DNA from: Aquipseudomonas alcaligenes
GTDB lineage: Bacteria; Pseudomonadota; Gammaproteobacteria; Pseudomonadales; Pseudomonadaceae
Direction: 5' to 3'
NCBI RefSeq assembly: GCF_003205495.1
Contig: NZ_QJRX01000003.1
Coordinates: forward strand, 310,001-374,000
Length of the DNA: 64,000 nucleotides
Below the pieces are notes generated by a model. It saw only the letters and a list, made by a program, of their open reading frames with translations, had not been told where the DNA came from and ran no database searches. The position numbers and the translations under genes were made by a program. Shown one piece after another: positions 49,751 to 59,600 of this stretch; position 1 is the stretch's first letter, and each line of letters starts with the position of its first letter.

Positions 49751-51439
49751 ATGCAACCTGACTTCTGGGACGACAAGCGCCCGGCCGGGGTATCCAACCA
49801 GATCGACATGACCGCCTACCGCTCGGTGGTCGAGGTGTTCGAGCGATCCTGCAAGAAATTCGCCGACCGCCCGGCCTTCAGCAACCTCGGCGTGACCATG
49901 ACCTACGCCGAGCTGGAGCGCCATTCCGCGGCCTTCGCCGCCTGGTTGCAGAAGAACACCGACCTCAAGCCCGGCGACCGCATCGCCGTGCAGATGCCCA
50001 ACATCCTGCAGTATCCGATTGCCGTGTTCGGTGCCATGCGCGCCGGCCTGATCGTGGTCAACACCAACCCGCTGTACACCGTGCGCGAGATGCGCCACCA
50101 GTTCAACGACGCCGGCGTGCGCGCCCTGGTGTACCTCAACACCTTCGGCAAGGCGGTCCAGGAAGTGCTGCCCGACACCCAGGTCGAGTACCTGATCGAG
50201 GCGCGCCTGGGCGACATGCTGCCGAGTCTCAAGGGTTGGCTGGTGAACACCCTGGTCAAGCACGTGAAGAAGATGGTGCCGGACTACCAGCTGCCGCAGG
50301 CCGTGTCCTTCAAGCAGGCGCTGCGCGAGGGCAAGGGCCACGCCTTCCAGCCGGCCAAGCAGGGTCTGGACGACATCGCCGTGCTGCAGTACACCGGCGG
50401 CACCACCGGCGTGGCCAAGGGCGCCATGCTCACCCACGGCAACCTGGTGGCCAACATGCAGCAGGTGCACAACTGCCTGCAGCAGATCGGCGAGGACGGC
50501 CAGCCGCTGATGCGCGAGGGTGGCGAGATCATGATCGCGCCGCTGCCGCTCTACCATATCTATGCCTTCACCGCGAACTGCATGTGCATGATGGTCAGCG
50601 GCAACCACAACGTGCTGATCACCAACCCGCGCGACATCCCCGGCTTCGTCAAGGAGCTGGGCAAGTGGCAGTTCTCCGCGCTGCTCGGCCTCAACACCCT
50701 GTTCGTCGCGCTGATGGATCACCCGGACTTCAAGAACCTCGACTTCTCCCGCCTCAAGCTGACCAACTCCGGCGGTACTGCGCTGGTCAAGGCCACCGCC
50801 GAGCGCTGGCAGCAGATGACCGGCTGCACCATCGTCGAGGGCTATGGCCTCACCGAGACCTCGCCGGTGGCCACCACCAATTGCTACGGCAAGCTGGCGC
50901 GCCTGGGCTCGGTGGGCATTCCGGTGGCCGGCACCACGCTCAAGGTGATCGACGACAACGGCGTCGAGCAGCCGCTGGGCGAGCGCGGCGAGCTGTGCAT
51001 CAAGGGCCCGCAGGTGATGAAGGGCTACTGGCAGCGCCCCGAGGCGACCGCCGAGGTGCTGGACGAGGAGGGCTGGTTCAAGACCGGCGACATCGCCGTG
51101 ATCGACCCGGACGGCCATGTGCGCATCGTCGACCGCAAGAAGGACATGATCATCGTCTCCGGCTTCAACGTGTACCCCAACGAGATCGAGGACGTGGTCA
51201 TGGCCCACCCCAAGGTGGCCAGCTGCGCGGCCATCGGCGTGCCGGACGAGAAGTCCGGCGAGGCGGTCAAGCTGTTCGTGGTGGCCCGCGAAGGTGGCGT
51301 CACCGTCGAGGAGATCAAGGCCTACTGCAAGGAGAACTTCACCGGCTACAAGGTGCCCAAGCACATCGTGCTGAAGGACGCCCTGCCGATGACGCCGGTC
51401 GGCAAGATCCTCCGCCGCGAGCTGCGCGACATCGCCTGA
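49751..51439 (+). CDS. fadD2: Long-chain fatty acid-CoA ligase FadD2
   Basis: This 562-residue AMP-forming acyl-CoA synthetase has the phosphate-binding motif YTGGTTGVAKGAML (about 212-225), the adenine motif GYGLTETSPV and the C-terminal hinge and lysine block VDRKKDMIIVSGFNVYPNEIE, ending VGKILRRELRD. It activates exogenous long-chain fatty acids for beta-oxidation. It is the first of two tandem fadD genes, with its own terminator, and the order matches fadD2-fadD1 of P. aeruginosa. An AAGGGGAA ribosome site precedes the ATG. Confidence 0.93.
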   Translation: MQPDFWDDKRPAGVSNQIDMTAYRSVVEVFERSCKKFADRPAFSNLGVTMTYAELERHSAAFAAWLQKNTDLKPGDRIAVQMPNILQYPIAVFGAMRAGLIVVNTNPLYTVREMRHQFNDAGVRALVYLNTFGKAVQEVLPDTQVEYLIEARLGDMLPSLKGWLVNTLVKHVKKMVPDYQLPQAVSFKQALREGKGHAFQPAKQGLDDIAVLQYTGGTTGVAKGAMLTHGNLVANMQQVHNCLQQIGEDGQPLMREGGEIMIAPLPLYHIYAFTANCMCMMVSGNHNVLITNPRDIPGFVKELGKWQFSALLGLNTLFVALMDHPDFKNLDFSRLKLTNSGGTALVKATAERWQQMTGCTIVEGYGLTETSPVATTNCYGKLARLGSVGIPVAGTTLKVIDDNGVEQPLGERGELCIKGPQVMKGYWQRPEATAEVLDEEGWFKTGDIAVIDPDGHVRIVDRKKDMIIVSGFNVYPNEIEDVVMAHPKVASCAAIGVPDEKSGEAVKLFVVAREGGVTVEEIKAYCKENFTGYKVPKHIVLKDALPMTPVGKILRRELRDIA

Positions 51440-51480
51440 CGCCCGTTCCCGGCCGGCACCGCGTGTGCCGGCAGGTGCCG

Positions 51481-51506
51481 AAAAGCCCCGTCCCAGGGGC
51501 TTTTTT
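51481..51506 (+). terminator. Intrinsic terminator after fadD2
   Basis: AAAAGCCCC pairs with GGGGCTTTT, followed by a run of T residues, 41 nt after the fadD2 stop. Confidence 0.9.
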
Positions 51507-51542
51507 GTCCCGTGGTGGCGCTGGTGACCAGGCTGGGTGGTT

Positions 51543-51560
51543 CGGTCACTTTTATGACCG
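51543..51560. promoter_or_regulatory. Inverted repeat in the fadD2-fadD1 gap
   Basis: CGGTCA-CTTTTA-TGACCG is a perfect 6-bp inverted repeat with a 6-nt centre, about 155 nt before fadD1. It does not resemble the PsrA or FadR operators I know. The role is unproven. Confidence 0.35.
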
Positions 51561-51714
51561 CTGCGGCCATGTTTGGTGCTAGGCGCACCCTGGCAAAGCT
51601 GCTACTCTCGGCACGCTTTGCGCCAGTCCCCATCTCGCGTCAAGGTCAATCATCACAACAAACAACCGCCATTGCGCGCGGTGTAGACAAGCTGTTGCTC
51701 AGGAGTAGGCTTCC

Positions 51715-53406
51715 ATGACCGATAACTTCTGGAAGGACAAATACCCTGTCGGAATCGCTGCCGAAATCGATGCCGACCAGTACCCCAACATCCAGGCCGT
51801 ACTGAAAGAGTCCTGCCAACGCTTTGCCGATAAGCCTGCTTTCAGCAACATGGGCAAGACCCTGACCTACGGCGAGCTGTACCAACTCTCCGGCACCTTC
51901 GCCGCCTATCTGCAGAACCACACCGATCTCAAGCCCGGCGACCGTATCGCCGTGCAGCTGCCCAACGTCCTGCAATACCCCGTGGTGGTATTCGGCGCCA
52001 TGCGCGCCGGCATGATCGTGGTCAACACCAACCCGCTGTACACCGCGCGGGAGATGGAACACCAGTTCAACGACTCCGGCGCCAAGGCCCTCGTCTGCCT
52101 GGCCAACATGGCTCACCTGGCCGAAGAAGTGCTGCCCAAGACCGGCATCAAGCACGTCATCGTCACCGAGGTGGGCGACCTGCTGCCGCCGCTCAAGCGC
52201 CTGCTGGTCAACACCGTGGTCAAGCACGTGAAGAAGATGGTTCCGGCCTTCAACCTGCCGCAGGCCGTCAAGCTCAACCAGGCCCTGGCCCTCGGCCGTG
52301 GCAAGGCGGTCACCGAGGCCAGCCCGAGCAACACCGACATCGCCGTGCTGCAGTACACCGGTGGCACCACCGGCGTGGCCAAGGGCGCCATGCTGACCCA
52401 CCGCAACCTGGTGGCCAACATGCTGCAGTCCAAGGCGCTGATGGGCTCCAACCTCGGCGAGGGCTGCGAGATCGTCATCTGCCCGCTGCCGCTGTACCAC
52501 ATCTATGCCTTCACCTTCCATTGCATGGCGATGATGCTGACCGGCAACCACAACATCCTCATCACCAACCCGCGCGACCTGTCGGGCACGGTGAAGGAAC
52601 TGTCGAAGTGGAAGTTCAGCACCTTCGTCGGCCTCAACACCCTGTTCGTCGCCCTGTGCAACAACGAGGACTTCCGTCGCCTGGACCTGTCCAGCCTGAA
52701 GCTGACCCTGTCCGGCGGCATGGCCCTGCAACTGGCCACCGCCGAGCGCTGGAGGGAAGTCACCGGCTGCGCCATCTGCGAAGGTTATGGCATGACCGAG
52801 ACCAGCCCGGTGGTGTCGGTGAACCCCTACCAGAACATCCAGATCGGCACCATCGGCATCCCGGTGCCCTCGACCCAGTGCAAGGTCATCGACGACGACG
52901 GCAACGACCTGCCGCTGGGCGAGCGTGGCGAGCTGTGCGTCAAGGGCCCGCAGGTGATGAAGGGCTACTGGCAGCGCCAGGAAGCCACCGACGAGATGCT
53001 CTCGGCCGATGGCTGGCTGAAGACCGGCGACATCGCGGTGATCCAGGACGACGGCTACATGCGCATCGTCGATCGCAAGAAGGACATGATCCTGGTGTCC
53101 GGCTTCAACGTGTACCCCAACGAGCTGGAAGACGTGCTCGCCACCCTGCCGGGCGTGCTGCAGTGCGCGGCCATCGGCGTGCCGGACGAGAAGTCGGGCG
53201 AGGCGATCAAGGTCTTCGTGGTGGTGCGCCCGGGCGAGAGCCTGAGCAAGGAGCAGGTGATGGAGCACATGCGCGCCAACCTCACCGGCTACAAGGTGCC
53301 GCGCTCGGTCGAGTTCCGTGACAGCCTGCCGACCACCAACGTCGGCAAGATCCTGCGCCGCGAGCTGCGCGACCAGGAACTGAAGAAGCTGGCCGCCACG
53401 GCCTGA
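51715..53406 (+). CDS. fadD1: Long-chain fatty acid-CoA ligase FadD1
   Basis: This 563-residue acyl-CoA synthetase is very close to P. aeruginosa FadD1 from its first residues (NFWKDKYPVGIAAEI). It has YTGGTTGVAKGAML, GYGMTETSPVVSVNP, VDRKKDMILVSGFNVYPNELE and VGKILRRELRD. It is clearly paralogous to the upstream fadD2. The separate terminator of fadD2 and a 275-nt gap suggest independent promoters and different regulation. GGAG lies about 10 nt before the ATG. Confidence 0.95.
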   Translation: MTDNFWKDKYPVGIAAEIDADQYPNIQAVLKESCQRFADKPAFSNMGKTLTYGELYQLSGTFAAYLQNHTDLKPGDRIAVQLPNVLQYPVVVFGAMRAGMIVVNTNPLYTAREMEHQFNDSGAKALVCLANMAHLAEEVLPKTGIKHVIVTEVGDLLPPLKRLLVNTVVKHVKKMVPAFNLPQAVKLNQALALGRGKAVTEASPSNTDIAVLQYTGGTTGVAKGAMLTHRNLVANMLQSKALMGSNLGEGCEIVICPLPLYHIYAFTFHCMAMMLTGNHNILITNPRDLSGTVKELSKWKFSTFVGLNTLFVALCNNEDFRRLDLSSLKLTLSGGMALQLATAERWREVTGCAICEGYGMTETSPVVSVNPYQNIQIGTIGIPVPSTQCKVIDDDGNDLPLGERGELCVKGPQVMKGYWQRQEATDEMLSADGWLKTGDIAVIQDDGYMRIVDRKKDMILVSGFNVYPNELEDVLATLPGVLQCAAIGVPDEKSGEAIKVFVVVRPGESLSKEQVMEHMRANLTGYKVPRSVEFRDSLPTTNVGKILRRELRDQELKKLAATA

Positions 53407-53421
53407 TCTTCGCGGCCATGA

Positions 53422-53448
53422 GAAAGCCCCGCCTCGGCGGGGCTTTTT
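53422..53448. terminator. Bidirectional terminator between fadD1 and the chemoreceptor gene
   Basis: GAAAGCCCCGCC pairs with GGCGGGGCTTTTTC around a 2-nt loop. It has T-rich ends on both strands and lies between two convergent genes. Confidence 0.9.
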
Positions 53449-53485
53449 CGTTTCTGTCACGCCGCTCTCGCAGAGGGGCGAGGGG

Positions 53486-54943
53486 CTACAGCTTGAGCTT
53501 GCGGATCGCCTTGCCCAGCTCGTCGGCCAGGCCGACCAGCTCGGCGCTGGTGCTGGCCGAGGCCAGGGTCTGCTGCACCGTCTGCTCGGTGACGTCGCGG
53601 ATGCCCACCACCGAGCGGGTCATCTCCTCGGCCACCTGGCTCTGCTGCTCGGCAGCCACGGCGATCTGCACGTTGCTGTCGCGCATCTGCGCCACCGCAC
53701 GGGCGATGTCGCCGAGCGCGCCGCCGGCCGCCTCGGCCTCCTGTACGCAGTGGTCGGCCTTGATCGAGCTCTCGCGCATGAACTCCACGGCGTCGCGGCT
53801 GGCCGCCTGCAGGTTGCCGATCATGCGGGTGATCTCGTCGGTGGAGTCCTGCACCCGCTTGGCCAGGTTGCGCACCTCGTCGGCCACCACGGCGAAGCCG
53901 CGGCCCATCTCGCCGGCCCGGGCGGCCTCGATGGCGGCGTTGAGCGCCAGCAGGTTGGTCTGCTCGGCGATGCCGTGGATGGTCTCGACCATGCCACCGA
54001 TGGTGCGGCTGTCCTCGGCCAGCTTCTGGATCATCTCGGCGGTCTGCTGCACGCCCTGCGACAGATTGGCGATGGCCGAGCCGGCGCGCGCCACCACCTG
54101 CTGGCCGACGCCGCTGAGGCGGTCGGCCTCGGCCGATTGGTCGCGGGTGTCACCGGCATGGCGGGCGATCTCGTGCACGGTGGCGGACATCTCGTTGATT
54201 GCGGTGGCGGCCAGGTCGGTCTCGGCCTGCTGGCCGAGCATGCCGCTGCGCACCTGTTCCATGCTCGCGGCCAGGCGCCTGGCGCCTTCGTCAAGGCTGG
54301 CGGCGGCCTGGGCCACGGTGCCGACCACGCGCTGGTAGCCGGCCTGCATGGCGTTGAAGGCACTGGCCATCTGGCCCACTTCGTCGCCGCTGTCGAGTTC
54401 GGCGCGGGCGGCCAGGTCGCCGCTGCGCTCCACGTGCAGCATCACGTCCTTGAGCTGGTTGAGATGGCCGAGGATGAAGCGGATCAGCAGCTGCGAGGCG
54501 CCCAGCAACAGCAGCATCAGCACGGCCACGGCGATGGCGTAGGCGCCGGCGCGCTCGCCGAACACCTGCCACAGGCTCGGCGCGTGCACCGGCAGGGCCA
54601 GGCGCTGTCCGTCGGCGCTGTCCAGCACCCAGGCGCCGATCAGCGGCGAGTCGCCCCACAGGCCGTCATGCTCCAGCTCCACCCAGCCGCGAGCAGTGCG
54701 CGGCAGGCCCAGCGGCGGCTGCGCCGAGGCGGCGAAACGCTGGGCCTGGCTGGTCGCCGGCAGCTCCGCCAGGGCCGCCAGTTGCACGGCCAGGGCCTGG
54801 CCGGCCTGGCGCGCGGTCTCGGCGCGGCCGTGCTGCTCCTGCTGCATGGCGAACAGCACCAGCAGCAGGGTGGTGGCGAAGGCCACCAGGTTGACGGCCC
54901 AGAACTTGTATTTCAGAGAGAGATTACGAATCCATGCATCCAT
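53486..54943 (-). CDS. Methyl-accepting chemotaxis protein
   Basis: This 485-residue receptor has a transmembrane helix at about 13-33, a short periplasmic domain (about 35-140), a second helix at about 142-165, a HAMP region and a long cytoplasmic signalling hairpin. The highly conserved tip is present ([19 protein letters not shown], then [15 protein letters not shown]). The periplasmic domain is small and of no class I recognise, so the ligand is unknown. The start [14 protein letters not shown] at 54943 puts a short basic tail before the first helix; an ATG 33 nt further upstream is possible. Confidence 0.92.
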   Translation of the reverse strand: MDAWIRNLSLKYKFWAVNLVAFATTLLLVLFAMQQEQHGRAETARQAGQALAVQLAALAELPATSQAQRFAASAQPPLGLPRTARGWVELEHDGLWGDSPLIGAWVLDSADGQRLALPVHAPSLWQVFGERAGAYAIAVAVLMLLLLGASQLLIRFILGHLNQLKDVMLHVERSGDLAARAELDSGDEVGQMASAFNAMQAGYQRVVGTVAQAAASLDEGARRLAASMEQVRSGMLGQQAETDLAATAINEMSATVHEIARHAGDTRDQSAEADRLSGVGQQVVARAGSAIANLSQGVQQTAEMIQKLAEDSRTIGGMVETIHGIAEQTNLLALNAAIEAARAGEMGRGFAVVADEVRNLAKRVQDSTDEITRMIGNLQAASRDAVEFMRESSIKADHCVQEAEAAGGALGDIARAVAQMRDSNVQIAVAAEQQSQVAEEMTRSVVGIRDVTEQTVQQTLASASTSAELVGLADELGKAIRKLKL

Positions 54944-55070
54944 GGCGAACTTCTTCAGCGTCTGATGGGATGGCACAAGGCCGCTATCATGCCTGCGACA
55001 GTTCGCCCCGGCTTGATCCGGGTCAAGAGAGCCGCCGCTACTCCCTGTAACGGTCCGGATCGGATGATCT

Positions 55071-55958
55071 TTAGCCCGCCGCCCGCGCCGGGCGCAGCGC
55101 CACCAGGGCCACGCCGACCGTGGTGCACAGGGCGGCCAGCAGCATGGAGGCCGAGCCTTGCTCGCCGAGCAGGAAGATCGCCACCGCCGCGCCGGTAATC
55201 GCCGTGACCGAGCCGATCTGGCTCAGGTACACCGCGCCGGCCACCTTCTGCAGCACGAAGTAGAGCGCGTACATGCCGGCGAACAGCGCCACCTCGGCGA
55301 CCAGCCACCAGGCCGCGGCGGCCTGCCCCCAGGCCGGGCGCAGCTCCACGCCGAACAGTCCCAGCGGCAGCAGCAGCAGGGCACCGGCCAGCAGCATGCC
55401 AGGGGCCAGTTGCAGCGGGCGTGCGCCTTCCGGCCAGTGGCGCGAGCGGTAGACGTTGCCGATGGCCAGGAACACCGGCATGACCAGCGTCGCCAGTACC
55501 CAGAGCAGCGGGCTGTCGCCGCTGCCGAGCTTGCCCAGGGCGAGGATCAGGCTGCCCGCCAGGCCAATCAGGATGCCGAGCAGGCGCAGGCGCTGCAGGC
55601 CCTCCATGCGCAGCGCCAGGGCCAGCGCGTAGGTCAGCAGCGGCGGGAAGGCCAGGCACAGCGAGGCGAAACCGGCGCCGACGTGGGGGATGGCGCTGAA
55701 CAGCAGGGCGTTGGGCAGGCTGATGCTGACCAGCCCGGAAACCAGGTAGTAGCGCAGGTAGGGCCCCCGCAGGCTGGGCGCCTCACCGCGGGCCAGCGCC
55801 AGCAGGCAGAGCAGGCCACCGGCGCCGAGCAGGCTCCACAGCAGCAGGGCCACCGGTGGCCAGCCGCTGGCGGCGGCGAGTTTGGCGACGTTGCCGATCA
55901 GGCCGAGCAGGCCGCCCACGGCCAGCAGCAGGAACAGGGAAAGCCAGGGGCGCGACAT
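55071..55958 (-). CDS. EamA-family drug/metabolite exporter
   Basis: This 295-residue protein has ten predicted transmembrane helices in the two-fold EamA arrangement of the DMT superfamily. Charged residues are few and lie in loops (for example [12 protein letters not shown]). Substrates of such exporters are often amino acids or small metabolites; this one cannot be assigned. It is divergent from a MarR-type gene 62 nt away, and that regulator probably controls it through the palindrome in between. Confidence 0.87.
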   Translation of the reverse strand: MSRPWLSLFLLLAVGGLLGLIGNVAKLAAASGWPPVALLLWSLLGAGGLLCLLALARGEAPSLRGPYLRYYLVSGLVSISLPNALLFSAIPHVGAGFASLCLAFPPLLTYALALALRMEGLQRLRLLGILIGLAGSLILALGKLGSGDSPLLWVLATLVMPVFLAIGNVYRSRHWPEGARPLQLAPGMLLAGALLLLPLGLFGVELRPAWGQAAAAWWLVAEVALFAGMYALYFVLQKVAGAVYLSQIGSVTAITGAAVAIFLLGEQGSASMLLAALCTTVGVALVALRPARAAG

Positions 55959-56002
55959 GGCGGTCTCCTCGGGTTAGGATGGCTGCATTCTTGATGATAA
56001 GT

Positions 56003-56018
56003 ATCTTGATGGCAAGAT
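56003..56018. promoter_or_regulatory. Palindromic operator of the MarR/DMT divergent promoter
   Basis: ATCTTG-ATGG-CAAGAT is a perfect 16-nt inverted repeat 2 nt before the MarR start codon. A related arm, TTGATGATAAG, lies at 55991-56001. Its position over the translation start suggests autorepression. Confidence 0.65.
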
Positions 56019-56020
56019 AA

Positions 56021-56533
56021 ATGAAGCAGTCCATGCACGACCGTGCGCAAACCGCCGCCGACCAGTGGTGCCAGCAGCGTCCCGACCTCGACCCCTTTCC
56101 CATGGCCCTGCTGGGGCGCCTCGGTGAGCTGAGCCAGGTGATCAGCCGCGACTACCTGCTGCCGTTCTTCACTGCCCATGGCCTGCAGCCGGGCGAGTTC
56201 GACCTGCTGGCCACCCTGCGCCGCGCCGGCGAGCCCTATGCGCTGATGCCCACCGCGCTGTACGAGGCGGCGATGATCTCCTCCGGCGGCATGACCAGTC
56301 GCATCGACCGCCTGGAAAAGGCCGGGCTGATCGAGCGGCGCAAGCACCCGAGTGACCGCCGCGGGGTGCTGGTGGCGCTGACCGCCGCCGGATTCGCCCT
56401 GATCGACGGCATCATGGTCGCGCACGTGGCCAACATGCGCCGCCTGCTGGTGGGGCTGGACGAAGCCGAACAGACTCAGCTGTTCGACCTGCTCGGCAAG
56501 CTGCTGGCCGGCCTGCCGCCGGCCGGGCGCTGA
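56021..56533 (+). CDS. MarR-family transcriptional regulator
   Basis: This 170-residue protein is a typical MarR dimer: a helical N-terminus, then the winged helix with LYEAAMISSGGMTSRIDRLEKAG (in parts) and the wing HPSDRRGVLVALT. It has no cysteine cluster, unlike the MarR protein at 41259. It is divergent from the DMT exporter and the likely local repressor of it. The start at 56021 has only a weak ribosome site (AAGATAA) and abuts the palindrome, so the message may be nearly leaderless. Confidence 0.88.
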   Translation: MKQSMHDRAQTAADQWCQQRPDLDPFPMALLGRLGELSQVISRDYLLPFFTAHGLQPGEFDLLATLRRAGEPYALMPTALYEAAMISSGGMTSRIDRLEKAGLIERRKHPSDRRGVLVALTAAGFALIDGIMVAHVANMRRLLVGLDEAEQTQLFDLLGKLLAGLPPAGR

Positions 56534-56606
56534 GCCGCGTGGTTTCACGCCGGGCCGCGCAATCTGCGACAATCGCCGCCCGCCCTCGCCAGACCGCCGC
56601 GTTGCA

Positions 56607-59600
56607 ATGACCGACTTCCACACCTTGCAGAAGAACCTCGACCAGGCCATGCAGGCCGACCGCCACCGCCTGCGCCGCCAGCTGCACGAACTGCAGAAGC
56701 AGACGCCGCCGGACGAGGCCAAGCTGGCGCAGTGGCTGGAGCGCTTCCAGGCCTCAGTGGCCAAGGTCGAGGCGCGCCAACGCAGCATCCCGAGCATCCG
56801 CTACGACGACGCCCTGCCGATCGCCGCCAAGCGCGACGAGATCAAGAAGGCGTTGCAGGAGCACCAGGTGCTGGTGATCGCCGGCGAGACCGGCTCGGGC
56901 AAGACCACCCAGCTGCCGAAGATCTGCCTGGAGCTGGGCCGTGGCGTGCACGGCCTGATCGGCCACACCCAGCCGCGCCGCCTGGCCGCGCGCAGCGTGG
57001 CGACCCGCGTGGCCGAGGAGATCGGCACCCCGCTGGGCGAGCTGGTCGGCTACCAGGTGCGCTTCGAGGACCATTCCGGCGATGCCAGCCTGATCAAGCT
57101 GATGACCGACGGCATCCTGCTGGCCGAGACCCAGCACGACCGCTTCCTGGAAAAGTACGACACCATCATCGTCGACGAGGCGCATGAACGAAGCCTCAAT
57201 ATCGACTTCCTCTTGGGCTATCTCAAAACCCTGCTGCCGCGCCGCCCCGACCTCAAGCTGATCATCACCTCGGCGACCATCGACCTGGAGCGCTTCAGCA
57301 AGCACTTCGGCGGGGCCGGCCTTCCGGATGCCCCGATCATCGAGGTTTCCGGCCGCACCTACCCGGTGGACACCTGGTACCGCCCGCTGGCCGCCGAGGT
57401 GGACGAGGAGGGCGAGAGCCTGCTCGACGACCTGACCGTCGACCAGGGCATCCTCGCCGCGCTGGACGAGATCGCAGCCTTTGAGAAGGCCGAGGGCAAG
57501 CGCCCCGGCGATGTGCTGGTGTTCCTCCCCGGCGAGCGCGAGATTCGTGAGGCCGCGGAGGTGCTGCGCAAGGCCAACCTGCGCCTGACCGAGGTGCTGC
57601 CGCTTTATGCACGGCTGACCCCGGCCGAGCAGCAGAAGATCTTCGCGCCGATGGGCGCACGCAAGATAGTGCTGGCCACCAACGTCGCCGAGACTTCGCT
57701 GACCGTGCCGGGCATTCGCTATGTGATCGACTCCGGCACCGCGCGTATCAGCCGCTACAGCTACCGCGCCAAGGTGCAGCGCCTGCCCATCGAGGCCATT
57801 TCCCAGGCCAGCGCCAACCAGCGCAAGGGCCGTTGCGGCCGGGTCGAGCCGGGCATCTGCATCCGCCTGTACAGCGAGGAGGACTTCCTCGCCCGCCCCG
57901 AATTCACCGATCCGGAAATCCTGCGTACCAACCTGGCGGCGGTGATCCTGCAGATGCTGCACCTGCGCCTGGGCAGCATCGAGGATTTCCCCTTTATCGA
58001 GCCGCCGGATGGCAAGGCCATCAGCGATGGCTTCACCCTGTTGCAGGAGCTGTCGGCGGTGAATCGCGAGGGCCAGCTCACTCCGTTGGGGCGCCAACTG
58101 GCGCGCCTGCCCATCGACCCGCGCCTGGGGCGCATGGTGCTGGAGGCGGCCAAGCTCGGCAGCCTGGACGAGATCCTGATCGTCGCTTCGGCGCTGTCGG
58201 TGCAGGACCCGCGCGAGCGGCCGCTGGACCGCCAGCAGGCGGCTGACCAGGCCCATGCGCAGTGGAAGGACGTGGATTCCGACTTCGCCGCGCTGATCAA
58301 CCTGTGGCGCGGCTTCGAGGAGAAGCGCCAGGAGCTGGGCGCAAACCCCTTGCGCAACTGGTGCAAGAAGAACTTCCTGAATTACCTGCGTCTGCGCGAA
58401 TGGCGCGACGCCCATCGCCAGCTGGTGCTGATCGCCCGCGAGCTGCAGCTGTCGGCGAGCAAGGCGGAAGGCCGTCGCGAGCGTCCGGTCCAGGGCGAGC
58501 AGAAGGCCAAGCCCACCACCGATACCAAGGTCAATGTCATCGTCCGCGAGCAGGCCGAGGCCGGCGAGGCGGCGCAGCGCGCCAAGAGCTACGCCGCCGT
58601 GCACAAGGCGATTCTGTCTGGCTTGCTCAGCCAGATCGGCCAGAAGAGCGAGGAGGGCGACTACCTCGGCGCGCGCCAGCGGCGCTTCTGGATTCATCCA
58701 TCGTCGGTGATCGGCCGCAAGAAGCCGGCCTGGGTGATGACCGCCGAGCTGGTGGAAACCACCAAGCTGTTCGCCCGCATGGTCGCCAAGATCGAGCCGG
58801 ACTGGATCGAGCCGCTGGCCGCCCACCTGATCAAGAAGAACCACTTCGAGCCGCACTGGGAGAAGCGCCGTGGCCAGGTGGTGGCCTTCGAGCAGGTCAC
58901 CCTCTACGGCCTGATCGTGGTCGGTCGCCGCCCGGTGCATTTCGGTCCGGTCGATCCGGTTGCGTCCCGCGAGCTGTTTATCCGCGAGGGTCTGGTGCGC
59001 GGCGAGATCAACAGCCGCGCCCGTTGCCTGGCGGCCAACCGCGAGCTGCTCGAACGCCTCGACGAACTGGAGGCCAAGGCCCGGCGCCGCGATATCCTCG
59101 CCGACGAGGAAACCCTCTACGCCTACTACGAGGCGCGCATCCCGGCGGAGATCCACCAGGCCGCGACCTTCGAGCACTGGTACAAGAGCGAAGGGGCGAA
59201 GAATCCGCAGCTCTTGATCATGCGCGAGGAAGACGTGCTGGCGCGCGATGCCAAGGAAGTGACCGCCGCGCAGTACCCGGACATTCTCCAGCTCGGCGAG
59301 CTGCAACTGCCGCTGACCTACCACTTCGAGCCCAACCACCCGCGCGACGGCGTGACCCTGCGCGTGCCGGCGCCGCTGCTGCCGCAGCTGCCGGCGGACC
59401 GCCTGGAATGGCTGGTGCCGGGGCTGATCGAGGCCAAGGCCATCGCCCTGGTGCGCGGCCTGCCCAAGGCCATCCGCAAGAACTTCGTGCCGGTGCCGGA
59501 CTTCGTCGGCGCGGCCCTGTCGAAGATCGCCTTCGGCCAGGGCTCGCTGCCCGAGTCGCTCGGTCGCGAGCTGACCCGCATGACCGGTGCCCGCGTGCCG

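Noticed and set aside
51543..51560. PsrA or FadR operator before fadD1
   Set aside because: The inverted repeat CGGTCA/TGACCG does not match either consensus; kept only as an unassigned dyad.
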